Part shown: positions 1-7,539 of the stretch, one piece after another
Layout of the letters: the number at the start of each line of letters is the position of its first letter
How positions within the stretch are numbered: the first letter of the stretch is position 1
NCBI GenBank assembly: GCA_019415525.1
Contig: DXZA01000068.1
Coordinates: 1-28,176, forward strand
Source of the DNA: Tyzzerella sp.
GTDB lineage: Bacteria; Bacillota; Clostridia; Lachnospirales; Anaerotignaceae
Direction: 5' to 3'
Length of the DNA: 28,176 bases
Notes under the pieces: model-generated
Databases searched by the model: none
What the model was told of the DNA's origin: nothing
Seen by the model: the letters and a program-made list of their open reading frames with translations, nothing else
Program-made: the position numbers and the translations under genes

Positions 1-3
1 CTA

Positions 4-32
4 TTGACTATATTTTATATTAAATGTAAAAT
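4..32 (+). promoter_or_regulatory. Promoter of the marR-MATE operon
   Basis: A TTGACT -35 (4-9) and a TAAAAT -10 (27-32) are separated by 17 bases. Initiation is expected near position 39, inside the operator-like palindrome at 35-46, which would let the MarR protein repress its own promoter. The gene starts at 65. Confidence 0.7.
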
Positions 33-34
33 AT

Positions 35-46
35 TTAGGAAACTAA
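35..46. promoter_or_regulatory. Putative MarR operator, copy 1
   Basis: TTAGGAAACTAA has TTAG/CTAA arms around GAAA, placed between the -10 and the gene start of the adjacent marR. An identical 12-mer lies in front of the MATE gene at 513-524. The right flank here extends the palindrome to CTAAGTAA, and the left flank of copy 2 is the matching TTACTTAG. Assignment to this regulator is inference from position and repetition. Confidence 0.65.
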
Positions 47-64
47 GTAATAGAGGTAAAATAT

Positions 65-490
65 ATGATTTTATTAAACAGAAGTGCTGCAAAATATGTT
101 GGTAAACTTTCTAATAAACTAAGAAGAAAATTAGATATGTTATCTTCAAAAAAAGAGTTTAGTGGCTCTAATGGAAAAGTATTACATTTTCTTCTTGCCC
201 AAACAGATAATATATTTCAAAAAGATATTGAAGAAGAATATGGAATACGTCCATCTACAGCAAGTGAAATTTTGAAAAATATGGAGAAAAATGGACTTAT
301 CACAAGAGAACCTGTTTCTTACGATAACAGACTAAAAAAAATAAATCTTACTGATAAAGCTCTTCTTCATAAAAATCAAGTTATAACAGACCTTACAGAA
401 CTTGAAAAAGAACTTTTAAAAGATATCCCAGAAGAAAAAGTTGAAATCTTTTTTGAAGTTATTGAAAAAATGATTAATAATATATCATAA
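65..490 (+). CDS. MarR-family transcriptional regulator
   Basis: A 141-residue winged-helix regulator of MarR size. The recognition region is around residues 52-78 (QKDIEEEYGIRPSTAS followed by EILKNMEKNGLI), and the wing carries the family pattern D-x-R-x-x-x-x-x-L-T at about 87-96. Long helices at both ends would form the dimer interface. The start is supported by AGAGGT seven bases upstream. MarR proteins bind DNA as dimers and usually release it on binding phenolic or lipophilic compounds. The MATE efflux gene follows 62 bases downstream in the same direction, so this is most likely the local repressor of that pump. Identical palindromes at 35-46 and 513-524 fit autoregulation plus control of the pump. 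The inducer cannot be read from the sequence. Confidence 0.9.
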   Translation: MILLNRSAAKYVGKLSNKLRRKLDMLSSKKEFSGSNGKVLHFLLAQTDNIFQKDIEEEYGIRPSTASEILKNMEKNGLITREPVSYDNRLKKINLTDKALLHKNQVITDLTELEKELLKDIPEEKVEIFFEVIEKMINNIS

Positions 491-512
491 AAATTATATT
501 TTATCAAATTAC

Positions 513-524
513 TTAGGAAACTAA
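513..524. promoter_or_regulatory. Putative MarR operator, copy 2
   Basis: Second exact copy of TTAGGAAACTAA, in the marR-MATE intergenic region upstream of the AAAGGAG ribosome site (536-542). No convincing separate promoter is seen here. A bound regulator could block an internal promoter or elongating polymerase. Confidence 0.6.
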
Positions 525-552
525 CTTTTTTTTACAAAGGAGAAATTATACA

Positions 553-1899
553 ATGAATAGTACAAACGATTTTTATACCGGAAAACTATTTCCTATGATT
601 TTAAAATATTCTATTCCTGCTGCCATATCTCTTCTTATTACAGCTATTTATAATATTGTAGACAGAATATTTGTAGGGAATTTTAACGGAACATCAGCTC
701 TTGCAGGTCTTTCAATCTGCTTTCCTCTTTCATATATGATGATAGCATTTGCTCTTACTTGTAGTGCTGGAGGCTCATCATTATTTAGCCTTTTTGCTGG
801 AAAAAACGACCAAAAAAATATGAATGCTTCTTTCAGCAATTCTCTGATACTTGTAATATTTTTCGAAATTATACTTACTATATTTTTACTTATTTTTATA
901 AATCCTATGTTAAAATTATTTGGCGTAACAGAAACAGCTTATACATATGCATATGATTATTATAAAATAGTTACTTTAGGTTGTTTATTTCAAGGTCTTA
1001 CAATGGTTTTTTGCGACTTTGTAAGAGTTTCTGGAAAACCTATTCAAGGAATGTTTGTTACGGGTATAGGAGCTGTTACAAATATAATTCTTGATGCACT
1101 TTTTGTAGCTGTACTTTCACTTGGTGTTAAAGGGGCAGCTTGGGCAACTGTTATTGGTCAGATTATTTCTGCATTATATGGATTATATCTTGTTTTAAAA
1201 GGACATACAAAAGTTGAATTTAAAAAAGAAATATTTTCATTCAATCCTCATCTTTCAAAAAATATAATTTCTTGCGGCTTTGCTTTTTGGATAGCACAAA
1301 TGGCTATGGGATTAATAAGTCTTGTATATAACAGTCAACTTGGAAAATATGGTGGAGATACTGCTATAAGCGTATATGCTGTTGTTGCAAGTATTATGAC
1401 ATTTGTTATTATGCCTGCTAGTGGTATAAGTCAAGGTATACAACCTATTGTAGGAAATAATTATGGTGCAAAAAAATATAAAAGAGTAATGTCTACTTTT
1501 TACCAAGCTTCAGCGTTATCAGTAGGAATTACATGTATAATATGGATTATTGTAATGTTTTTTCCTGAAAGTATACTACTTGCTTTTGGTGCTAGTAATG
1601 AAATGTTAGAACTTGGTGTTATTGGCTTAAGAATTAATTTTTGTGTAACTCCAATACTAGGTTTTGTAATGCTTGTAACTACATTTTTCCAATCAATAGC
1701 AAAACCTATTTCATCTATTATTATTACATTTTTAAGACAAATTTTGTTCCTTATATCTTTTATTTATATATTGCCCTCATTTTGGGATATAAATGGTATT
1801 TTTATAGCTCAGCCTTTGAGTGATGTTCTTGCTTTGTTTATAGGTATAGTCCTTATAGTAAAAGAACATAGATACTGTATAAAAAAAGAACAATTATAA
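553..1899 (+). CDS. MATE-family multidrug efflux transporter (MepA-like)
   Basis: A 448-residue, very hydrophobic protein of the usual MATE length, which would form about 12 membrane helices in two six-helix halves. The N-terminal stretch (YSIPAAISLLITAIYNIVDRIFVG) and the later segment with MPASGISQGIQPIVGNNYGA are typical of MepA/NorM-like MATE proteins, which export cationic drugs and dyes in exchange for Na+ or H+. AAAGGAG lies ten bases upstream of the ATG. It follows a MarR-type regulator with a shared operator motif, the arrangement of mepR-mepA in Staphylococcus, which supports substrate-induced efflux. A bidirectional terminator at 1904-1941 ends the unit. The substrate range is unknown. 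Confidence 0.92.
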   Translation: MNSTNDFYTGKLFPMILKYSIPAAISLLITAIYNIVDRIFVGNFNGTSALAGLSICFPLSYMMIAFALTCSAGGSSLFSLFAGKNDQKNMNASFSNSLILVIFFEIILTIFLLIFINPMLKLFGVTETAYTYAYDYYKIVTLGCLFQGLTMVFCDFVRVSGKPIQGMFVTGIGAVTNIILDALFVAVLSLGVKGAAWATVIGQIISALYGLYLVLKGHTKVEFKKEIFSFNPHLSKNIISCGFAFWIAQMAMGLISLVYNSQLGKYGGDTAISVYAVVASIMTFVIMPASGISQGIQPIVGNNYGAKKYKRVMSTFYQASALSVGITCIIWIIVMFFPESILLAFGASNEMLELGVIGLRINFCVTPILGFVMLVTTFFQSIAKPISSIIITFLRQILFLISFIYILPSFWDINGIFIAQPLSDVLALFIGIVLIVKEHRYCIKKEQL

Positions 1900-1903
1900 A
1901 AAT

Positions 1904-1941
1904 AAAAACTCCTTCTTAAAATAAATAAAGAAGGAGTTTTT
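1904..1941. terminator. Bidirectional terminator between the MATE gene and the rlmD-like gene
   Basis: Inverted repeat ACTCCTTCTT / AAGAAGGAGT with A-rich and T-rich flanks on both sides, located between two convergent genes. It can stop transcription from either side. Confidence 0.85.
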
Positions 1942-1959
1942 ATATCTAAATTATAAATA

Positions 1960-3315
1960 TTACTTAGAAAGTAAAACAACAGTCTCAACATGAACAGTTC
2001 TTGGGAACATATCCATAAGTTTAACCTTTTTAGTTTTATATCCACTTTCTTCAAAAATCTGTAAATCACGAACAAGAGAAGTTGGTTTACAAGATACATA
2101 TACTATTTCTGGTGCACCAAAATCAATTATTTTTCCTATTGCTTTAGGATGTATACCATCTCTTGGAGGGTCTACTATTATAATGTCAGGCTTATCATTA
2201 AGTTCATCAACTTTTTTAAGCACATCGCCTGCAATAAACTCACAATTTGTGATATTATTTAGTTTTGCATTTTCATTAGCAGCAACAACAGCTTCTTCAA
2301 CAATTTCAATACCTATAACTTTTTTAGATTTTTCAGACATAATCTGTCCTATTGTACCAGTTCCACAATAAAGGTCAAAAACTATTTTATTTTCAGCATC
2401 TCCCGCAAAATCACGTACTATTGAATAGAGTTTTTCTGCACCTTTTGAATTTGTCTGGAAAAATGAAAAAGTAGATACTTTAAAATCTAAATCAAAAAGT
2501 TTTTCCATAAAATAATCTCTACCATAAAGAATAGTTGTTGAATCACTTTTTACAACATCAGCAAGACTATCATTTATTGTATGAAGAATTCCACATATGC
2601 TTCCTTCATAAGAAACAGAAAGAAGTTCATTTTTAAATTCTTCTGTACTAAATGTGTATTCACTTGATGTAACAAGATTTATAAGTATTTCTCCATAAGT
2701 CTCACTTTTTCTTACAACAAGATGTCTTAAAACTCCTTCATGTCTCATTTTATGATAGAAAGGAACATTTCTTTCTTTAAAGAAATTTAAAACACAATTT
2801 ATTATTTTTATAAAATCATTATCAATAATATTACAATCTGTAAGAGTTACAACTTCATAGTGACTCATTCTTTTTCTCATTCCAAGAGCAAGCTCTCCAC
2901 CCTTTTCTTCGTCACCAAAAGAAAATTCACATTTATTTCTATAACCTTCAAGTTTTGGAGAAGGTTCAATTCCAAGATATTCAAAATCTTTTATATTAGC
3001 ATCTTTAAAAAGCTTAAGAACTTGTTCTTCTTTTAATTTAAGTTCATCATTATGTGTAAGCTGTTGATATGTACAGCCACCACAAAACTCAAAATGTGGA
3101 CATTTTGGTTCTATTTCATTTGGTGCTTTTTCTAAAATTTCAAGAAGTCTTCCCTCGACACCACTTTTTCTTTTTTTATTAATTCTTGCTAAAACTTTTT
3201 GACCAACAACAGTATTTTTTACTGTTACATTTATATCATCACATTTTCCTCTACCTTTATTAGGAAAAATCACTTCATCTATAACTACTTCAACTACATC
3301 ATTTTTTTTAACCAT
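1960..3315 (-). CDS. rlmD: 23S rRNA (uracil-5-)-methyltransferase, RlmD/RumA family
   Basis: From the ATG at 3315 this is 451 residues. AGGAGG lies just upstream, whereas the longer frame to 3336 would place that site inside the gene. An N-terminal TRAM RNA-binding domain covers about residues 1-60. Iron-sulfur ligands match RumA in spacing: C72, C78, C81 (CPHFEFCGGC) and C161 (TDC). The C-terminal SAM-methyltransferase domain shows FDLYCGTGTIG, VDPPRDG, the catalytic cysteine in YVSCKP, and a final VHVETV with the catalytic glutamate. Family members convert uridine to m5U in 23S rRNA, at U1939 and in some Gram-positives also U747. Which site this enzyme uses cannot be decided here; the related TrmA-type tRNA function is less likely because of the Fe-S cluster. 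Confidence 0.9.
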   Translation of the reverse strand: MVKKNDVVEVVIDEVIFPNKGRGKCDDINVTVKNTVVGQKVLARINKKRKSGVEGRLLEILEKAPNEIEPKCPHFEFCGGCTYQQLTHNDELKLKEEQVLKLFKDANIKDFEYLGIEPSPKLEGYRNKCEFSFGDEEKGGELALGMRKRMSHYEVVTLTDCNIIDNDFIKIINCVLNFFKERNVPFYHKMRHEGVLRHLVVRKSETYGEILINLVTSSEYTFSTEEFKNELLSVSYEGSICGILHTINDSLADVVKSDSTTILYGRDYFMEKLFDLDFKVSTFSFFQTNSKGAEKLYSIVRDFAGDAENKIVFDLYCGTGTIGQIMSEKSKKVIGIEIVEEAVVAANENAKLNNITNCEFIAGDVLKKVDELNDKPDIIIVDPPRDGIHPKAIGKIIDFGAPEIVYVSCKPTSLVRDLQIFEESGYKTKKVKLMDMFPRTVHVETVVLLSK

Positions 3316-3343
3316 AAATACCTCCAAACTTAACATGGCTTTA

Positions 3344-3372
3344 TTGAACTTTAATAAAAATTATGTTATACT
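3344..3372 (+). promoter_or_regulatory. Promoter of the S1-domain gene
   Basis: TTGAAC (3344-3349), a 17-base spacer and TATACT (3367-3372), with an extended -10 TGT in front. It reads toward the S1 gene and leaves a leader of roughly 65 bases. Confidence 0.7.
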
Positions 3373-3444
3373 AATCTTCATATTTATGAGAATATATTTT
3401 CTCTACAACACAAAATTATTTATATATAGGAGTTGTTTTATTTA

Positions 3445-3903
3445 ATGTCTGAAAAATTAGAAATCGGCACAATAGTTGAAGGTAAAGTCGTAAGAGTTAA
3501 ACCTTTCGGAGCAATAGTTGCTATCGATGAAAAAACTCAAGGTCTTGTACACATATCCCAAATATCAAACAGTTTTGTACAGGATATAAACGAACATATT
3601 GCAGTTGGTGACACAGTAAAAGTTAAAGTACTTTCTATTGATGAAGAATCCAAAAAAATCTCTCTCTCAATAAAAGAAACTCTTCCTCCACCAGCAAAAC
3701 CTTCAAAACCACAGCAAAACTTCAGAAATCGTGAACATAAGAACAATTATGAAAATAAAGGTTCAAACAGTCCAAGTAATGAATATTTCCAGCCACAGCC
3801 TTCTGTAACAGCATCTTCAGATTTTGAAGATAAAATGAAAGAATGGCTTAAACAGGCTAATGAAAAACAAGCTGGTCTTAACAAAAGAGCAAATAGAAGA
3901 TAA
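3445..3903 (+). CDS. yabR: YabR-like S1 RNA-binding domain protein
   Basis: A 152-residue protein starting at ATG 3445; AGGAG lies at 3428-3432. The upstream in-frame TTG at 3433 abuts that site and cannot be the start. Residues 1-75 form one S1 domain (GTIVEGKVVRVKPFGAIVAI, then GLVHISQISNSFVQDINEHI and the closing KKISLSIKE). A proline/asparagine-rich linker follows, then a charged tail DFEDKMKEWLKQANEK. The S1 core plus this tail pattern resembles B. subtilis YabR rather than a ribosomal S1. Such proteins bind RNA or ribosomes; the exact role is not settled. In Bacillus yabR lies next to divIC, whereas here it stands alone, 24 kb from divIC. It has its own promoter and terminator. Confidence 0.82.
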   Translation: MSEKLEIGTIVEGKVVRVKPFGAIVAIDEKTQGLVHISQISNSFVQDINEHIAVGDTVKVKVLSIDEESKKISLSIKETLPPPAKPSKPQQNFRNREHKNNYENKGSNSPSNEYFQPQPSVTASSDFEDKMKEWLKQANEKQAGLNKRANRR

Positions 3904-3910
3904 TTAATTA

Positions 3911-3940
3911 AATCCACTGATATCATCGGTGGATTTTTTA
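3911..3940 (+). terminator. Terminator after the S1-domain gene
   Basis: AATCCACTGA / TCGGTGGATT forms a ten-pair stem with one G-U pair and a five-base loop, followed by six T residues, directly after the stop codon. Confidence 0.9.
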
Positions 3941-4095
3941 TTTACTCTTGCCTATATATAATCAAGTAATTTTATCATTAAATCATATATTTTTCAACAA
4001 AACACGCTATTATTAATATACAAAAAAATAAAATATATATATAAATAAGTAGAACATTTTACTAAGAAAAATTTAATTTTTTTTGAAAATTATTA

Positions 4096-4124
4096 TTGAC
4101 AAATCATTTTTTTAGTTTTATACT
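4096..4124 (+). promoter_or_regulatory. Promoter of the T-box/ilv operon
   Basis: Consensus TTGACA (4096-4101), a 17-base spacer and TATACT (4119-4124). The predicted transcript begins about 4131, immediately before the T-box leader. Confidence 0.85.
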
Positions 4125-4131
4125 CATATCA

Positions 4132-4410
4132 TACTAACAAAAGCGAAGACGGAGACAAAAGTATCCCCTATACACACAGAGAGTCGGTGGTTGGTGAGAA
4201 CCGATGGTTAAAGGATATGATTAATCACTCCTAGCTTCATAACTGAACGGTTTTTTCTTATTAAGTTATGACGTTTGCCTACGTTATAAGGCTAAGGTTA
4301 ATATTGACCTGACTGAGGCGGTTTTTTCCGTGAAATAGGGTGGTAACACGAAGCCTTTCGTCCCTATATACATTTATACAATGTGTATAGAGACGAGAGG
4401 CTTTTTTTAT
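4132..4410 (+). promoter_or_regulatory. T-box riboswitch, probably isoleucine-specific
   Basis: The leader has the T-box layout. Stem I has GGAG (4151-4154) pairing with CTCC (4228-4231), a loop-E-like AGTA on the 5' side, and a distal arm TCGGT/ACCGA. The triplet directly before ACTCC, where the specifier normally sits, is ATC (4224-4226), an isoleucine codon. The antiterminator core AGGGTGGTAACACG (4337-4350) offers UGGU to the tRNA end, which requires discriminator A73, as in tRNA-Ile. The competing terminator is at 4352-4408. Uncharged tRNA-Ile would therefore switch on the acetolactate synthase genes. The specifier was assigned by eye. Confidence 0.9.
4352..4408 (+). terminator. Regulated terminator of the T-box leader
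   Basis: The AGCCT...CGTC...CTATA arm pairs with TATAG..GACG..AGGCT, followed by a T-run (4402-4408). Its 5' arm abuts the T-box sequence, so it should be exclusive with the antiterminator. Confidence 0.85.
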
Positions 4411-4484
4411 TTCATTCTCAGGTCAAAGGAAATAATAGTTTTTGATAATAATTGTTTTTAAAGGATATTGAGGAGGAATATAAT

Positions 4485-4712
4485 ATGTGTAGAACTTTAA
4501 CTTTCAAGGTAACAAGTGGTATGGATTCAGCTGTAAGAGTAATGACAACTTTAAGAAGAAAACAGTTTGATGTAAAAGAATTTTCAATGAAAGATTTAGA
4601 TGAAATCAGTGTTACTTTAGAAGATATGCCTATGGAATATACAAGTTTTGAAAAAGCTGTTCTCTATATGAAAAAACTTGAAGATGTTTATGATGTAAGA
4701 GAAGTATGTTAA
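4485..4712 (+). CDS. Short ACT-domain protein, acetolactate synthase regulatory subunit-like (IlvM/IlvN type)
   Basis: A 75-residue protein starting at ATG 4485 behind GAGGAGG; an upstream in-frame TTG at 4452 would swallow this site. It is essentially a single ACT-like fold (beta strand TLTFKVTSGMDSAVRVMTTL, helix, then SVTLEDM). That is the size class of enterobacterial IlvM (about 87 residues) rather than the roughly 160-residue IlvN. ACT subunits activate the large subunit of acetolactate synthase and, in longer forms, give valine feedback. It lies between the isoleucine-type T-box and the large-subunit gene, which supports a role in branched-chain amino acid synthesis. Whether such a short form confers feedback inhibition is unknown. 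Subunit-before-enzyme order is unusual. Confidence 0.75.
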   Translation: MCRTLTFKVTSGMDSAVRVMTTLRRKQFDVKEFSMKDLDEISVTLEDMPMEYTSFEKAVLYMKKLEDVYDVREVC

Positions 4713-4783
4713 TATACTTTGTTTATAAAAGCTAAAATTTTGGGGGAAATTTTGGACGGAAACAGATTAAAGGAGAAAAATAT

Positions 4784-6436
4784 ATGAAGCTTACAGGTTC
4801 ACAAATAATTTTAAGAGTTTTAAGAGATAAAAATGCTGATACTCTTTTTGGGTATCCTGGTGGAGCTATTATACCTCTTTTTGATGCTCTTTATGATGAA
4901 ATGGATTATTTTAAATTATATAGACCGGCTCATGAACAAAACGGTGTTCATGCTGCTGATGGATATGCAAGAAGTACTGGTAAAGTTGGTGTATTTATAG
5001 GTACATCTGGCCCTGGTGCAACAAATACAGTAACAGGAATAGCAACTGCATATATGGATTCAGTGCCTCTTCTTGTAATAACAGGTCAAGTACCTAATAT
5101 GCTTATAGGAAAAGATAGTTTTCAGGAGATAGATGTTACTGGAATAACTCTTTCTATAACAAAACATAATTATTTAGTTAGAAAAATTGAAGACCTTCAA
5201 CATACAATAGAAGAAGCATATGATGTTGCAAGAAGTGGACGTCCTGGACCTGTTGTTGTGGATATTCCAAAAGATGTTCTTCTTGCTACATATGAATATG
5301 AAGAAAATAAAAAAGAAAGTAAAATAAAAGGCTTTGAAAGTGATTTATCAAACATTAAAAAAGCTTGTGAACTTATTAATTCATCAAAAAAACCTGTACT
5401 TTATGCAGGTGGTGGAATTAGAATAAGTAAAACAGATGAATTACTTACAGAGCTTGCAGAAAAAGCCTGTATACCTGTTGCCAATAGTTTTATGGGGCTT
5501 GGTACAATAGATAGAAACCACCCTCTTTCACTTGGATTTTTAGGTATGCATGGTGCAAAAGAAACAAATATGGCTGTAACAGAATGTGACCTTTTAATAG
5601 CAATTGGTGCAAGATTTAGTGATAGAGTTATTGGAAATCCAAACAGATTTGCACCTAATGCAAAAATAATTCATATTGATGTTGATGTTACAGAACTTGA
5701 TAAAAATATTTCAAATTGTATACCTATTATGGGAGATTTTGAAACAATACTTAAAGAACTTATAGCCAATGTAGATAATAAAGAAAGACCTGATTGGCTT
5801 AAACAAATAGATAACTGGAGAGTGGAAAAAGGTGATACTACTACATTCACTCCTGATAATATAATAGAAAAAATAAATAAATACTATGATAATGATACAA
5901 TACTTGCTACTGATGTTGGACAGCATCAAATGTGGGCTGGACAGCATTGGAAATTTAAACATTCTAATGAATTTATAACTTCTGGCGGTCTTGGTACAAT
6001 GGGATTTGGTCTTGGTGCGGCAATAGGTGCTCAAGTAGGTAATCCTGATAAAAATACTGTTCTTATAACAGGTGATGGCTGTTTTAGAATGTCAGCTCAG
6101 GAACTTGTAACTCTTTCAGCTTATAATATTCCTATACGAGTTTTTATGTTTGATAACAGTGCATTAGGAATGGTAAGACAATGGCAAAAGCTTTTTAATA
6201 ACAGAAGATATTCTCAAACAGATATTAATCTTGATGTAAATTATAAAGCACTTGCTGAAGCATATGGAATAAAAGCATATAAAGTAACTAATCTTGATGA
6301 GCTTGAAGAAGCACTTAAAGAGTCAAGAGATATTAAAGGTCCTGTATACTTTGATTGTATAATAGATAAGGACTTAAATGTTTTCCCTATGGTTCCACCA
6401 GGAAGACCTATTGATGAGCTTTTATTCAATGATTAA
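4784..6436 (+). CDS. ilvB: Acetolactate synthase large (catalytic) subunit
   Basis: At 550 residues this is the normal length for the ThDP-dependent catalytic subunit. It joins two pyruvates to 2-acetolactate (valine/leucine) or pyruvate plus 2-oxobutyrate to acetohydroxybutyrate (isoleucine). The N-terminal Pyr domain has GYPGGAIIPLFDAL and the catalytic glutamate E51 in RPAHEQNGVHAADGYA. The middle FAD-binding domain is present, and the PP domain has ITGDGCFRMSAQEL through FDNSALGMVRQWQ from about residue 426. AAAGGAG precedes the ATG. The T-box leader and ACT-domain gene upstream argue for the anabolic form rather than the catabolic AlsS. No other ilv/leu genes follow; a strong terminator closes the unit at 6473-6508. 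Confidence 0.93.
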   Translation: MKLTGSQIILRVLRDKNADTLFGYPGGAIIPLFDALYDEMDYFKLYRPAHEQNGVHAADGYARSTGKVGVFIGTSGPGATNTVTGIATAYMDSVPLLVITGQVPNMLIGKDSFQEIDVTGITLSITKHNYLVRKIEDLQHTIEEAYDVARSGRPGPVVVDIPKDVLLATYEYEENKKESKIKGFESDLSNIKKACELINSSKKPVLYAGGGIRISKTDELLTELAEKACIPVANSFMGLGTIDRNHPLSLGFLGMHGAKETNMAVTECDLLIAIGARFSDRVIGNPNRFAPNAKIIHIDVDVTELDKNISNCIPIMGDFETILKELIANVDNKERPDWLKQIDNWRVEKGDTTTFTPDNIIEKINKYYDNDTILATDVGQHQMWAGQHWKFKHSNEFITSGGLGTMGFGLGAAIGAQVGNPDKNTVLITGDGCFRMSAQELVTLSAYNIPIRVFMFDNSALGMVRQWQKLFNNRRYSQTDINLDVNYKALAEAYGIKAYKVTNLDELEEALKESRDIKGPVYFDCIIDKDLNVFPMVPPGRPIDELLFND

Positions 6437-6472
6437 CTTAGCCACCAAAATTTATATCATATATTTTTCCAA

Positions 6473-6508
6473 AAAAATGGTACAGTTTAAATAACTGTAC
6501 CATTTTTT
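6473..6508. terminator. Bidirectional terminator between ilvB and gpsA
   Basis: Perfect inverted repeat AATGGTACAGTT / AACTGTACCATT with a five-base loop, A-run before and T-run after, between convergent genes. It ends the ilv transcript and the long minus-strand run from rnhB. Confidence 0.92.
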
Positions 6509-6511
6509 ATT

Positions 6512-7516
6512 TTATTTAATAAAATTTAACTCTGTTGTTTTTTCTCTCATCATAAGGTCAAGAACCACTGTTTTTGAGTCCTTGTTTTCAAATAATACCT
6601 CATTTATAGCTTTTGTTATAGGCATATCAACATTATATTTCTTAGAAAGTTCATAGGCTGCTTTAGCTGTATTTACACCTTCAACAACCATTTTTACTTC
6701 TTTTAATGTTTCATCAAGACTTTTACCTTTTCCAAGAAGTATACCTGCACGTCTATTTCTCGAATGCATACTTGTACAAGTAACAATAAGGTCACCTATT
6801 CCAGAAAGTCCTGCAAAAGTTTCTATTCTTCCTCCCATTGCTACACCAAGTCTACCTATTTCTGCAACCCCTCTTGTCATAAGTGCTGCTTTTGTATTAT
6901 CCCCAAATCCAAGACCATCACACATACCTGCTGCAAGAGCTATAAGGTTTTTTAGTGCAGCTCCAAGCTCAACACCTATTTCATCATCATTTGTATATAC
7001 TCTAAATGATGGGTTCATAAATTCATGTTGCACTTCTTCTGCAATTTTTATATCATTTGACGCAACAACAACAGCTGTTGGTATTTCTTTACATACTTCT
7101 TCAGCATGGCTAGGTCCTGAAAGTGTACATACACCACAATTAGGTATACATTCTCTTATTACCTCTGAAAGTCTTTTAAGACTTCCCTCTTCTATTCCTT
7201 TTGCAACATTAACTATTATTTTGTCATCAGTTACAAATGGTGCTATACTTTCAGCTGTTTTTCTAACAGCCTTTGAAGGTACTGCTGATATTATAATATC
7301 ACCATTTTTAACAGCATATTCTAAGTCATTTGTAAGTATAATTCCTTCACCTAAAGGAACATTAGGAAGATACTCTTTATTTTCTCTATCCCTTTTCATA
7401 CTTTCAATGCTTTCTTTCCTTCTTGCCCATATTGTAACATCATGTCCATTCTTATCAAGCATAATTGCAAGGGCTGTTCCCCAGCTTCCTGCACCTATAA
7501 CAGATACTCTCTTCAT
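6512..7516 (-). CDS. gpsA: NAD(P)-dependent glycerol-3-phosphate dehydrogenase
   Basis: A 334-residue cytosolic enzyme that makes sn-glycerol 3-phosphate from dihydroxyacetone phosphate for phospholipid synthesis. It has the Rossmann motif GAGSWGTALA at residues 8-17, a second signature in VNVAKGIEEGSL, and the catalytic lysine in LGAALKNLIAL near residue 190, followed by GLGFGDNTKAALMTRG. GGAGGTG precedes the ATG. It is the last gene of the run. plsY, whose product uses the glycerol 3-phosphate made here, lies 23 bases upstream, and der lies just before that. The der-plsY-gpsA order is common in Firmicutes. Confidence 0.95.
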   Translation of the reverse strand: MKRVSVIGAGSWGTALAIMLDKNGHDVTIWARRKESIESMKRDRENKEYLPNVPLGEGIILTNDLEYAVKNGDIIISAVPSKAVRKTAESIAPFVTDDKIIVNVAKGIEEGSLKRLSEVIRECIPNCGVCTLSGPSHAEEVCKEIPTAVVVASNDIKIAEEVQHEFMNPSFRVYTNDDEIGVELGAALKNLIALAAGMCDGLGFGDNTKAALMTRGVAEIGRLGVAMGGRIETFAGLSGIGDLIVTCTSMHSRNRRAGILLGKGKSLDETLKEVKMVVEGVNTAKAAYELSKKYNVDMPITKAINEVLFENKDSKTVVLDLMMREKTTELNFIK

Positions 7517-7539
7517 AAGTACACCTCCGCTATATCAAG

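Noticed and set aside
4734..4753. Small hairpin AAAATTT-TGGGGG-AAATTTT between the ACT gene and ilvB
   Set aside because: No T-run follows and the stem is all A-T, so it is not a terminator; no role can be supported.
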